Of a stretch of 64,000 bases of DNA, positions 1 to 12,340 are shown piece after piece. The position numbers and the translations under genes are program-made. Source of the DNA: Antennarius striatus (lineage: Eukaryota; Chordata; Actinopteri; Lophiiformes; Antennariidae); assembly GCF_040054535.1 (NCBI RefSeq), contig NC_090779.1, positions 19,764,501 to 19,828,500 on the forward strand, in the 5' to 3' direction. Under the pieces are notes generated by a model. The model was given only the letters and a program-made list of their open reading frames with translations, had not been told where the DNA came from and searched no databases. Position 1 is the stretch's first letter; the number at the start of each line of letters is the position of its first letter.

Positions 1-368
1 GTGTGTTTGTGAGGAAAAAATTCCATATGAAAGAGTAAGAGAGAGTAAGCGGCACTATTCAGTAAAAAAATTTTTTTGTTTTTTTAAATTCACAAAAGAG
101 CCTCTATCTGCAGTGTTTTGTTTGTCTTCTCACAGCTGTCCTGTTTTAGGAGAAATGTAATGCCTGCAGTGAATGGGGTTCATTATGGTACCTTGAGTAA
201 AAAATAGATGGCCTGACACAAGTCTTTTGCTGTTGTTCTTTTCCTCATATTGACATTTTTTCCTGACCTCTGTTTTCTGCTTTTCCCAGTCTACTTCCTT
301 TTCGCTTTCCATGCTAGCACCTAACAATAATTAGCCAGCGCTAGTTGTCATCTTGTGTCTGTCCCTAG

Positions 369-481
369 TCACACCTTGTCAGCGAGGCCTCTCTAGTCAA
401 TGGTCCACCACTAATGGGCCACTGGGTGGCTCTGACAGTCAGGATGACCCCCTTCTTCCTCAGCTGCTACCTCTTCATTAA
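369..481 (+). CDS. possible last coding exon of an unidentified gene (partial)
   Basis: An acceptor-like site (pyrimidine-rich tract ending CCCTAG) is followed by an open frame of 36 codons ending in TAA at 479-481. The peptide is rich in S, D, P and L and ends DDPLLPQLLPLH. There is no ATG, as expected for an internal start at an acceptor. Two AATAAA signals lie about 250 bases downstream on the same strand, which is what a terminal exon with a short 3' UTR would look like. I do not recognise the protein, and the rest of the gene would lie left of the window. A chance open frame of this length is quite possible, so this is a hypothesis only. Confidence 0.3.
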
Positions 482-725
482 GGCCTGCCGCCAGCGACGG
501 TGGCACACAGATCAGCATCTTTGTCTCTGCTTCTGTCATGCCAGCTGGGGTTCTTCAGTGGACCTCAGCTCGCCCTGGGTCAACATCCATATGTTTCTGT
601 CCTCACAGCACCTCAACACACATGCACCTGACAGGACGTTGGGAGCTTGGATTGCCGTGTCCTGTTCTGTTCTGGTCAAGTGTGAATGGACTGGGTATTG
701 TAGTGATTGTTCTCAAGCATATGAG

Positions 726-754
726 AATAAAACCCTGTTATTGCAATCAATAAA
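726..754 (+). terminator. two polyadenylation signals (AATAAA)
   Basis: AATAAA occurs at 726-731 and again at 749-754, followed by a TG-rich stretch. This fits the 3' end of the possible plus-strand terminal exon at 369-481. AATAAA is common by chance in AT-rich DNA, so the call rests on the combination. Confidence 0.3.
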
Positions 755-775
755 ATGTCAGGGTTCTCAATGCGC

Positions 776-2786
776 ACCACAATTTATTAAGGCAGTAGCT
801 TCCCAGATACTTCTCCAGTATTTCAGGGGAAGTAAAAAGATGTCAATTATATATAATTAAAAGGTAATTGCAGCACTGAGCTTCTCATGCATGGTCTGTA
901 TACTGCAGTGAGGAAGGGTAGCAATTGCTAAGCTCTTATGATTACACCATAAGCATACATGACTCACCTTTGACAGGTGTGGAATGAAAGATAATTTTTC
1001 ATGATTTGTCTGAGCCTGATGCTCTTAAATGACGAGTCAGAGACAGCAGGTATGACCCGTGGTTTTTTAGTTCTATCCAGTGGTGTCACAATCACAACTG
1101 CTTATGCAAACAATATATCGAATATTTGTTATCATATATACAACTAATTATAACATGATAAACTCTGGAATTTCATCTAGCAAAAATTTTTGATTGGAAA
1201 AAAAATTGCATTTTTATTATTCAGTCATCTTGCAAGTTAATCCCACAACATGGAAATCCTTAACAGAAAATTGGGCTTCATTTTTAGTTGGCGTGAATGA
1301 AGTATAGGGAACAATATTCAAGATAAAAAGTGTAAATCATTGAACAATGTTCTTGCAATTTCATGTATAACCAGGGGCGAACATTAACGTCTAGGTCTGG
1401 TTCTCAAACAAGTAACTGAAAATCATGCTTTATGTTAGGCAGACATGTTCAGTGATTTACTTTTTCCGTAGAAAATAAATCAAGAGACCATTTTAGTTTA
1501 GAATTTTATATACGGGAATTCTCATTATAGATGTTTCCCCAAATGAACAAAAAACCAATTGAGGAGTTGAAAAACAAGTCAAACAGGTCATATTGTCAGA
1601 TTAGTCATTCAAAAACTGTAGAAAAAAAGATTAATTTTACGTATGATAAATTGATTGCAAGTTAAAAAAAACACAAAAAGGTCAAATTCATCAAATAAAA
1701 AGAATCATGGCAGTTAGAAATTCACTAAGAGCTTTGACAAACAGTCTGAAATATTGAAGGTATGGCATGTTCTATTTGCGACGCTAAGAATGATTGTTGA
1801 CAAAATTAAATAAACTCAGCATCCTCTCTCCATCTCCTGACGTGGAATCATGTGGGATTACTTTAATAACTCAACTGCATATTTTTCTGGCTGTAATATA
1901 CGACTAATATATACTACTGCCTCAACTATGACACCCAAAGATCATTTAACAGAGGCTCTGAAAATGATAGATATGTTCTCCGAGGATATTTAAGTGTTGG
2001 TTATGATAAACGGTAAAAGCATGGGGTCTTATAAACAGGCAGTGTGTTCCAGTAGAAAGCAGCCTCATATCATTAAACAAACAGATTAGAATTTGGTTCC
2101 ACTGACGTATTCACTGTAATTTCTTTTGCTGGCTGGATGATCGGTAGAGATTGGATTTTCTTGTGGGCTCTGTAAGATATTCATAGGAAGGCATTAGCTA
2201 AACAAACATCTAAGAAACACTCAGTCTTCATTCAGATTCTCTTTTTGCATTCTCCAAAGACTAAGAACAACTTTTGCTTGGCAATGACTATTTTGGGGGA
2301 ACTCCATAATGAAACAGTTCAGTGGCAACGTTGTTCTGTTTTACAAATCAACATTCTGGAGGTAAGAATATACAATATAACTGTGAGATATGTAACCAGG
2401 ATGATGATTGAGATGATTGAAGCAGTGAAACTTTTTTCTTTTTTTATGTGACAAAGTCATAGTGTGTAATCAACGGTGTCCCCAACAGGAGTGATCTAAA
2501 CAGGAAATACACACTCTGGTGCCAACAATAGCAAACAGATGGCAAGCAACAGGGCCCTTTTCTGCCCAGTGTCAGATTGTGCATTTGAAAGAACAAACAG
2601 TGAAAAATGCTCGGGATGGATGATATCAGGCCATCTGTCTGCAATTCAGTGAGGTGTTCTTTTTTTAAGAAGGTGGAAACTCGCAGAGAGCACATAACAA
2701 CTGTTTTCCTTCATTTTCTTGACATGTCATCGCAGGCAAATCCCAACGTAACAGCTGCAAAGATGTTGGTTTTCACATTTATTTAT
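776..2786. other. gene-free stretch
   Basis: AT-rich sequence with stops in all frames, short runs of A and no domain-like peptide. Nothing is recognised here beyond small chance open frames. It may be intergenic DNA between the possible gene end at the left edge and the repeats to the right. Confidence 0.5.
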
Positions 2787-3182
2787 TTTTAATTTTATAT
2801 ACTGGTTTGATCACCGAAAGGAAATTAAGAACGCACACTCTAGCTAATGATTCAAATGCATGCATAGATATATATTTGTGAGTACATGCCCCTGTATCAC
2901 ACACACACACACACACAAGGGGGCCTGTAGGCATGCAGGGGAGGTAGAGTGGCAGGCAGCTCCTTCTTGGTGTGCCTCCAATGAGCAATTCTTTTTTGTA
3001 AAGGGGACGGCACCTTGCTCAAGGGTGCCTCGGCAGTGCTCCAGAGGTGAGTTGACACCTCCCACTGTCAGCTCACCTCCGGGTATTTTTTTGGGGGCGG
3101 GAGCGGGAATCGAACCGCCGATCTTAAATCATAGGACAACCCGCTCTACCGCCAGCTTTACCGCTGAGCCACTGCCGCCCCC
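2787..3182 (-). mobile_element. tRNA-derived SINE
   Basis: Read on the minus strand, the element starts with GGGCGGCAGTGGCTCAG. It has a box A-like segment at 3171-3157 and a canonical box B (GGTTCGATTCC) at 3116-3106. A body follows that contains the fish SINE phrase around CACTGCCGAGGCACCCTTGAG. The 3' part holds a CA/TG dinucleotide run (about 2900-2917). It ends in a tail resembling GTTCTTAATTTCC...GATCA, which recurs near 12.2 kb. The box A region carries an internal 12-base duplication (CGGTAAAGCTGG / CGGTAGAGCGGG). Open frames crossing it on either strand are artefacts of the repeat. The 3' boundary is approximate. Confidence 0.75.
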
Positions 3183-6100
3183 AATTAATTTGTTTGAGGA
3201 TGCAGCACCTTTTAGTTCACCCTTCCGTGGGTCTTTTTTTTTTGTTTGTTTCCTTTACCTCCATCCCTCTGGCCTGTCTGTCTTCCTCCCAGCCTGTGAC
3301 CTCACACTGCGTCATGTTGCGGATCATGGGAGGGTAGGCCAGAAGTGATGCTGATATATTCCCCTCTGTCTCTGTCAAAATACAATTGAGATATGCATAG
3401 TAAGTAAGCTGCTTGGAGAAGGCGCTGAAGTTTATACAGACATTCTGGCTGCTACCAAGTGGAAGGGAGATTGTCCACCCACACACACAGTAGACCAGAG
3501 GATCTGTATCTGGGCCTGACTTAAAGGCTGCTGGCTTGCTCTACTGTAGCAGGTGGTGCACATTTTCCATTTACAAGAAAATACAAGTGTAGGCAGCAAA
3601 GAGGAGGTGCTGTCATCGATTCATGCATCTAATATAGCCAATCTGATCCACTTTGTGGCAACATGGACGGTCACGTTGTATGGATTCAGTTTATTCAGGC
3701 ACAATTTTTGGACTGGCGATATCTCCAAAAGTGCCCAAGGTAAAGTTACGGAGGGATGACAGTCTGATTCACGTAAAAATCACAGTTAACATATTGTATT
3801 TGTCTGAATTTGGTTAAAAATATCGAAACAGATTTCTTTCGCAGTGAACAGACCTGGATAAAAACATTTGTGCTTGTAGCTTATCTTTCAAAGATGGTGA
3901 GGGTCTTTTATTCATGAAAACTGCCTCTTCAAGACAAAAAATTTAATATTCTGTGAATGCAAACATTCAGTTTCACCCTTTGATTAATCTTTGTCAGGCA
4001 GACCACCTAACTTTCAGCACTACAAACACACCTCTGGATTTTAAAGACTTTCATCTGAGGCTGATGAGGTGAAGAAAATAATCCTGTGCTTAACTTGTTT
4101 AATTTTGTTTTGTGCTAAAGCAGATAGAAACACCACAGCAGAGCACTGCCAAAGTGAGAGTCTGAAAACACCTCTCTTTATCTGATTGTGGAATAATCAG
4201 AAATTGATTTGAGTTTATTTTCAACACCAATTGAATTGTGAAATTGCCAAAGGTGGCCTGAATATTTACTTAGTGTGTCCATTGTCTGAATCCCTTGCTG
4301 ATCAATACCTATAATACATGTATTGAGTGCATATGTGCACTTCCCTTTTCTAACAAGTGACAGAAAGTAGAAGTTAAAATGTCATGGAGGAAGTTTTCAA
4401 GTCTAGATAAGAACCACAGTAGGAGTGTTGCCTCTTATCATCATGACCCAGAAAAGTCACAGTGGACTCAGGGGGACGTTGCCCTAATTTGGGTGGATTC
4501 CACATACATATATGATGGGAGAATGCCGGTAGGACTACAAATCAGACAGGAAACATACATGTGAATAATACTTGTTTTCACCTAGCAACTGTGGAATTAC
4601 TATGGAAATTATGGAGAACATTTAAAGTTTCCGCAATTAGGATTATGGCTGGGCTTTTTGGGGATTCGCAGTCTCCGAGCTCTGCTCCCATGAGTCCCTG
4701 ATAGGCAGACCAGTTGACAGAGAATAGGCATTGGTGAACCCTTGGTTGATTATTCATTGGTATTATCACTACCCATACTGTAAATGAAGAACTCAATTTA
4801 GCTTTGCGATGCAAATCGGGCATTCGTTCTGTGTAACATGGGATTATGTCTATAGGTGCCAAATGCAATTCTTATATCCCTGCATGCAACTCATGACCTC
4901 ATCTCATTTGCCAGAGGTTCATAGTGGAATCAGATGAGCGGCATGCCTTCTGAATACTGAACACAAAACCTTCCTCCCAGAGACACTCTACACAGGATAC
5001 TGGAGACTGAACAGCACTGCAATTTAACAACTTGGGCTGCGTTGTAATCTTGCCGAGAAACTTCCATAACTCAGTCTATAACCAACTTCACCATTATCAG
5101 GATCGCTACAATAATATTTCAGTGTTATATTGTATAAATGCAAATCAGGCAGCACTAGAAGGATGGCACAGACTTTTCTGTGTGCCCCCGCAGTTGATAT
5201 TTACACTAAACTGAACACGATGCTGAGTAATGTTTGATGTTGGGCCAAGCTTTTCCAATTCCCAAAATGTGGTACGCTCCAGTGGCTCAGATCATTATAA
5301 TCAGAGCCAGCGTGCTTTAGAAAGCACTATTAATGTTATGAGCTCTGTAATGAACCATCAGCTGTAGAAGTTGCTTTATGGTCTCATGAAGTTATTACTA
5401 GCCGTTGCTGTCTAAATGAAACCGTGAGTTGGCCGCATCACCTCTGTTCATCTTTGTTGATTCCAGCCAAAGGCAAACAGATCGTAATGTCGTGGACGTG
5501 ATTTATTCAAACATAACCGTTTTTGAATGTGCGGTCCACTGATCATTATGGGACTGTCAACAGTCCGTGCTGATATTTATACAGCTGGATGGCGAATGGC
5601 TGAGAAATGATGCTGATGTCATGTTTTGGATTGTTTGTTTTGTAATACGATACAACTATTTAATATGAAACGGATTTTGTTTCCAATTCGATGAAATTGA
5701 AAACATACATTGACTTAAGCCTTAGATTTCAATTTGATTTAAGAGTCGAGTATGTTAGAAGTGACATTTCAGCATCACAATCCTATATATTAAACCTGCT
5801 GCCATATATGCAGACATGTTTTTTCAGCTACCTTGTTATTGGCAGATGTCATACTAAAACACCGGATATCGGCCCAGCTAATCAGAATATCAGTAACCCT
5901 CTCACCGTCGTCACATAACACCTTTAAGAGGTGAAGGTAGGAGCAGATGGATAGTAAAATTCAGCGTTTTATGATGTGAAGCTGGAAACAGACCTGCACC
6001 TTTCATCCAGAAATCACTCTCCTCATATTTCCTCTCTACTCTGAAAGATTGTTTGATGGCACCATTTTTATGAATTCTTCTTTCTGCAGATTCTCCATGC

Positions 6101-9100
6101 TGCTCATTCCGATCGTTTGAGAATCAGTGATGTTCACCTGGATACACATTCACCTTGCATGTTGCCCAAAATGACACATTATTCTTTTTTGTATATCTTA
6201 TTTCTGCCTGTAACTCCCGCACCCCCTTTTCCTTTCACCGCCCCACTCCCACCAACTTGCCTTTGGCGATGAAAGCTTAGATGGATGATGTTGTTTTGAA
6301 CTGTGACATGTCTCCATGCCAGTCTTTTCCATTATTATTCATAAATAATTGGCCAGGACTGACTGTGCCAGCTATTTATAGAGTACAAACTCGTTGAGGT
6401 TGATTTATTTCCCTTCTTTGATTACCTAACTAAAAACCCAACACAATGTTTAGTTTTTTAAAGCATCTCTTTAAACCACTTGACCCCAAGCTGCTGCATC
6501 CATAACGGCCGACCAGATGCTGCAGTCTGAACATTGAACACCTCACCTCTTCCAGCTGCAGTCTCTCTGACAGCTTAGGGAAACCTTTTTTTTTTTTCCC
6601 CCCTAAATCTCTATCCCTGCACGCTGGAGATATTAAGTCGATCTCTCTTCTGAGGATCTATCTACCTCCTACTTCAGTTGAAGATCAATACAGTCTAGTG
6701 AGGCCACTTAGTTCTACTGGATTAGCCAGGGGTTCTGATCCTCCTTGGATAAATAGCGTGAACCATGAACCAATATTTATTTTTTCATCCTGACCACGGC
6801 ATTTCAAGCTCTATTAGTTATATATGTCCATTTGTGAGTGCCAAATGGTACCTGTGCTGCTTATCTTCAGCTGTTAAATCTTGAACAGGGCCCTGGATGG
6901 TTGAAAGCGTGACTGACAAAGAGAGACTCTGAGGTGAAACAAATAAGAAAACAATCAGATCGGGAATAAAATAGTAGATTATTTATTTAACCTGTGCGGT
7001 CCATCAGGATAAACCCAGAGCCTTCTGGGGAATATTACATGTGAGTGTTAGATTAGAACGGACGATAAGAGAACGCCAACACATCCAAGTTGCAAATTAA
7101 CAAAGTGTATTTAATTGCACTATGTTTGAGAGACACAATTTAAATTAGAGTGTGCATTTGGGAAAAGAGCAGAAGATGAAATGAGTTGTTGTTGTTTTTT
7201 TCTACTTTTTTAGAAAGCACCAGCTGTTTCCGCACATCATGTGGGATCAATCAGCTGGAATTGCTGGCATCGCTGGTCGACTTTCATCGCGGCGGGCCTG
7301 TCAGGTCAGAGATTCTGCTGAATCAGGATATTGGGATACGGTAGTTTGAACTCCCTGATGAAGAAAGGAACAACAGCGTGGTGCAGTTTAAGGCTAAAGC
7401 TATCAGTATGACAGAGAAGATTTCAATTTCAAACACAGGCCAGAGTTTCACACGTGCTCTTTTTAAAGCCAACTCATGAAACACTCCATCTCAGCTGCAT
7501 CGTGACAGCATGAGAGCATGGCTGGAATGCAAGATGACAAGGGTGTTTGGTAGAAACAGGCGGCTGCGATTAGTATTCAGTACAGACCTGTCTTGTCTAG
7601 CTGGACCTTTGCAGAAAGTCTCTCCCCCAGAAAAGCAGATGAATTGTCTACGGTGAATAGAGCAGCTGAGGCGAATATGTGCCCTTTTCTGCTGAAGGAG
7701 GATTCACTTGTGTTGCTGGATTTGCTCCACACAGCAGTCACTACATTCAAAAGTATATGAGTTCTATGAAAAAAGGGTCAAAGTTTAACTTTGCTGTAAT
7801 ATTGCTGCGATAAAGAGAAGCGAAGACATGAAGAGAGAACCTTATTAAGACCTGTGCTCCAGCAGCTTAGCTCTCAACTCCTCAGTGAGTTTTATCAGAG
7901 AAGGTCCTTCAAGCATAACCACAGTAATGAACCTATTAGCCATGAAATTGACTTTTCTGATAAATAAGGAATAGATGAAAGTATATGGGACCAATTCTGT
8001 ATTTCAAGCCTTTGTTGTTATATTCATAATTACATTTGAGCTTCAGTACTTTTTGAACAACTGGATTTTCACGTGTGCACACGACTCTTTCATCCTCAAC
8101 TTTGGTACTTGGTTTCTTTTAAGTGCTCTGTTGAATATTAATTGGAACGCCATTCTCGGTAAAAGTGTGAACCTCACACAATAGACAATGTCTAAACCGT
8201 GTACATAATAGGATACTTCAGTTTTAGTTTGTGCATCAAAAAATATGATTCAGGCAGTGAAGTTTCCCTCTTTCTGGAAAAAGCCAACTCCTTTTCATTT
8301 ATATGTCCTCCTGCTGATTTGTTCACATGTCAAAGCCCCTCGGGTTTTTAAACACAAATTTAAGAAATGTAGGAATTGGCTTGCATGTACAGAAGTGATC
8401 AAGTCACCCACCATCTCTCAGAGAGGTGGACAAAAACTAATAAAGGCCAGTTATTATGGGAACAGTACAAAAAAATTTTTTAAAATGAACCTGTGAATCT
8501 CATTTATCAATTTAAATGGAAACAGGGACTAAAGTAAAATTCTGCCTCCAAAAGAAGTGTGTGACCTCCACGATGGACTTACCGTGGCAATTCATACATT
8601 AATAATTAATCAGCGAAGTCATTTGTATGGAAACCAGAATGTAATTTGCATTTGCATGATTTAAATGAATTTAAAAGTACCTTTCTATAATGCCAACAAA
8701 ATTCAGGAGTTGTCCAATCTTGCAGCGCTTGTCGTGAATAGATTGTCTGTCTTCCTCCACAGAATGGAAATACAATAATCTAACAAAATAATGAATAAAG
8801 GATTATAAAGCCTTACGTGGAATGAATTACTGAAATTAAGCAAAAATTGTGTCTAATACAAAATTAACATTCTGTTCAAAATATTCCCATCATCAACGAT
8901 GGCTAATATACTGAGGAGTTCCTCTGTAACCACCAACACCTAAGTCACTTTTCTCAACATTTTTTAACGTCTAACGTCACATCAAAATAATTTTCTTTGC
9001 CGGAACACAGCAGTCATCTAATGACGCGATGCTGGCAACTGTATAAATTCTTTTAATTTGCTTCAGGACGCTGACACCAATGAAGAAATCTGAGTTTTCA

Positions 9101-9223
9101 AATGTGTTCATGGAAGTAGGTAAAACCAGTCAAGTAACAGCTCATGCTAACCCTAAATAACCCATGTGATGAGGCTGGTTGTGTTGGGGGGAGGGGGGGT
9201 ATGGTTAGGGTAAATCATTCCAG
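3183..9223. other. gene-free stretch with candidate regulatory motifs
   Basis: About 6 kb without a recognisable exon or repeat. Two spots look like transcription-factor sites. One is a perfect MEF2 consensus, CTATTTATAG, at 6372-6381. The other is a cluster around 8597-8660 with an ATTAATAATTAAT run and a POU octamer ATTTGCAT at 8644-8651. Single motifs are weak evidence. Comparison with another fish genome would show whether these are conserved noncoding elements. Confidence 0.4.
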
Positions 9224-9470
9224 ATCATTCATTCATTCATCTCTTTGAAGACGAGACAATCAGAACTGTCATCTATCCTAGCCGACTACGAGCAAAAAGC
9301 AGGGAACACCCTACGCGAGACGCCAGTTCGTCACAGGAACACAATAAGTATTCATGCTTACATTCACAGTGTGTCCAGTTCACCTACAGTATGTTACATG
9401 TTTTTCTAGATGGGAGGAAGTTGGAGAACCAGTAGAGAACCCAAGCAGACAGGGAGAACATACTGTATAA
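9224..9470 (-). repeat. L2/CR1-like LINE 3' fragment
   Basis: A short ATTC array at the left edge leads into diverged sequence with the familiar fish LINE phrases, such as GACGCCAGTTCGTCACAGG, GGGAGGAAG and AGAGAACCCAAGCAGACA, and ends in GGGAGAACATAC. This order, with a tetranucleotide tail at the left, indicates a minus-strand insertion. Plus-strand relatives lie at 24017-24100 and 30343-30591. Confidence 0.6.
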
Positions 9471-12212
9471 AACCAATGACCTCCGTTTTGATCTGATTAG
9501 TATCACAGACCGCTGAAATAAAGGAACGAAAGTTTTACCGATATGTGAGCAACTTCATCAAGGTTCATCAATAGAATTCCAATTGGTTCTAGCAAACCCC
9601 CAAAAAACAAAGAGAGAGATTTTATGAATATTTTAATGCTGGGCTACTTCCTTTTGTCATTGATTTATGTTATCACAAGCACATCTAATATTGTCAGTCA
9701 CTGATCATTTCAAAAACAAAGTGCATCATTGATCAGATTCATGAAAGAAATCCGATCCTTTCTGGAACAGGTGGTTTGGCTTTTCCGTGAACTAAAGAAC
9801 AGAATACAAATCAAGTTGAACTGTTTTTGGTGTGAAAAGTGTCCAGACAGTGTCAGTGTGGAAAAGAAAGGCCCACAACACTTTTGTATTTACACAAACA
9901 TCCTGTGACATCCAATAAATACATCCCATTGTGGTGAATGTCAGACCTCGCTTGATTGATTGTGTATAGTTCTGCTTAGCACCCCTCTGCTTACGGCTCA
10001 GCTCTGCAATGTCAGGAAGGACACACAGATGAATAATGCATGTTTTTGTCAACCCATCTTCCAAGCACAATTCCAGGAGAGAAAATAGATAAACAGAAAC
10101 AATGGAAAGGGGAAAATGAGGGGTGATGCACTATAAAGGTACTGTAAATGAACATTAATTTAGGAATTCTATTGGCACAATCAGCATCCAACACAAAATG
10201 TGTAAAAAAAAAAAAAAAAAAACCCCAAAAAAACCCAAACCTAAATGTATTTACTGCAGCAGATGATTTATTTCAGGTTAGCTCTGTTTTGAAACTAAAA
10301 CTTCTTTCAGTAGGTTAAGTTCCTTAGAAAACCTTTGTCATTAAAAGTCTCCTTTACTCTTTGAAGGTCGTCCTATTTCCCACAGAACTTAAAACGCTTG
10401 GCCAAGACATTGTAAGCCATTTGCTCTTCCTGAAAGGAAATAGAATCACTCAACACTTGATAAAATAAAGTATTAATACTTGGAACACAACTTCACATTG
10501 CCTTGGAGTGAGTTATACCAGCTATAAAAAGAATAGCATGGATACTGCAGGAAAATATCTTATTTATTAATCTGGCAACATGCCATGTACGGCTGAGGGG
10601 TCTAAGGCCAGCATATTGAATTTGTATCAGTAGCTCAGCTGCTCTGTTTTTGGATGGTGCTTAATCACTCTCCAGCATAAATGCGTTACCCTCATAAAGA
10701 TGAGCAAAACGCAAATTCATAAGCCGTCACTTTTTTTGTTACACTTCATTAGACACTGCTGCTATTATTGTCCAATATTACTCTCCAAAGCTTGTAAAGT
10801 GATTCTCTGTGACATTAAATATAAAGTTAGCCTCGTGTGAAGAGGGAAATAGAATAATAAGGAGAAAGGGCTGACACTTGTTCCAACAATCTGTCTTGTG
10901 CAAGTGTTCTAAGTAATTACGATGAATTAAAATCCATGACTTGTAATCTCAGTACCTAGATGTGAGAATTGGTATGCAGACGTATGAAAACAATCATCAT
11001 GTGCAATATGGGAACTGTATTTTTTTGGGGGGTGGGGGTGGGGGTTCTCGTAAAAAGTTAAAGTGGACATTTTGTCTTATAAATATTGTCCACCAAATGG
11101 GATAATCAGTCTAACTAAATGTGTTTCCAAGGAAGGAGGATGTTGTAAATAGATGCATAAAAAAATGTAACTTTAGAGTTTATTGTGAGGCTGTAAACAT
11201 ACTGTTTCAGACCTCATGGTTTTTCATATTGAAAGAGAGGAACGCTGACAGTGCCTGTGGGGATAGGGACCATTAAATCCTTAAACCCATCAGCATTTGC
11301 TGTGTCTATTTAGCACTTCACAAATCTACACAGGCTCTGGCCACAGTTGGAATATAATCTTTTTCCATGTGATGCAGAACAGAGAAGCAATTAATCACAA
11401 TTTGACTAAAAATATGTATAGTCATAATAACTTTCCTGGTTGTATTGTACCTTAGCCTAAGAAGAAAATAATATGACTAATGCAACTTCAGAGTTTCTAA
11501 GCTGTGGATTGTTGATTTAATTAAACCTGGCCATTTGGTAAAATGTGTCGGATTTAGAAATAATTGGGTTTGTTCTTAGAGAGTTTGTCTTGTCACGAGG
11601 CTTTGCAATAGAGTCTAACTTCCATTTCCCCAACCTCCTAATAAAAAGACTACCAGCATGGAAAGAAACTCTTCACAGAGCCTAAATAATCTAATCCATT
11701 ATAGAGTCTAAATACATGCAGTTTGAAACTTGTGTCTCCTGAATTTATTGACCGCTTCATGAAAACACCAGACAATAATTACTTTTAATCCAGCAAATCT
11801 TGCATATTTACAAAGATAGATTTGAATATGACCCAGTTTTGGAAGATTACTTGTGTTTTGCTGACGTCACTCTCTAAAACGCTGGAGGCCTGACAACTTC
11901 AGCATGAGAGGAAGGCTTCTATGAAAGATTGAGGAACTCTCTGCAGAGCTGTGGGAAGATGCTGTTTGAAATCATCCTCAACCTCAGCAGCACAACGAAT
12001 GCAAATGTCCTGATTTAAATGGACACGGACTCAAGAGAATGTTTCTTTAATTCCTTTACCTCAAATGTCTTGAACATCCACGGTCAAAGGATCGGTCATT
12101 ATGAATAGGTAGGTCGGTGCAAACCGTAGGTAGTCTGATGGGACATCCTCCTGCTTTGATGTCAAATTGCTTATGGTGTCCTTCATGGGTGCACACACCT
12201 GCAGTTTTTTTT
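9471..12212. other. gene-free stretch
   Basis: No exon recognised. A poly-A run lies at about 10202-10222 and a G-rich run at about 11024-11045. The stretch 10520-10740 is less AT-rich, contains no repeat that I know and could be a noncoding element, but nothing more can be said from sequence alone. Confidence 0.4.
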
Positions 12213-12340
12213 GTTTTGTTTTTTTATTCTAAATTTTATATACTGGTCTGATCCTTGGATGGAAATTAAGATTACACTCTAGTTAGCAATACTTCAAACG
12301 CAGGCATACATGTTAGTTTGTACAGGGCCTTGTTCATACA
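12213..12340 (-). repeat. SINE 3' tail fragment
   Basis: The segment shares a run of matches with the 3' part of the SINE at 2787-3182: AATTTTATATACTGG, then a GATC, GGAAATTAAG, and ACTCTAG followed by a diverged CAAACGCAGGCATAC. The tRNA-like head is missing, so this is a truncated second copy in the same orientation. Confidence 0.55.

Noticed and set aside
414-860. 148-codon plus-strand open frame
   Set aside because: It crosses both AATAAA signals, and its composition (many C, W and H) looks non-coding. A different frame ending at 481 is more plausible as an exon.
2860-3348. 162-codon plus-strand open frame
   Set aside because: It runs antisense through a tRNA-derived SINE and has no domain features.
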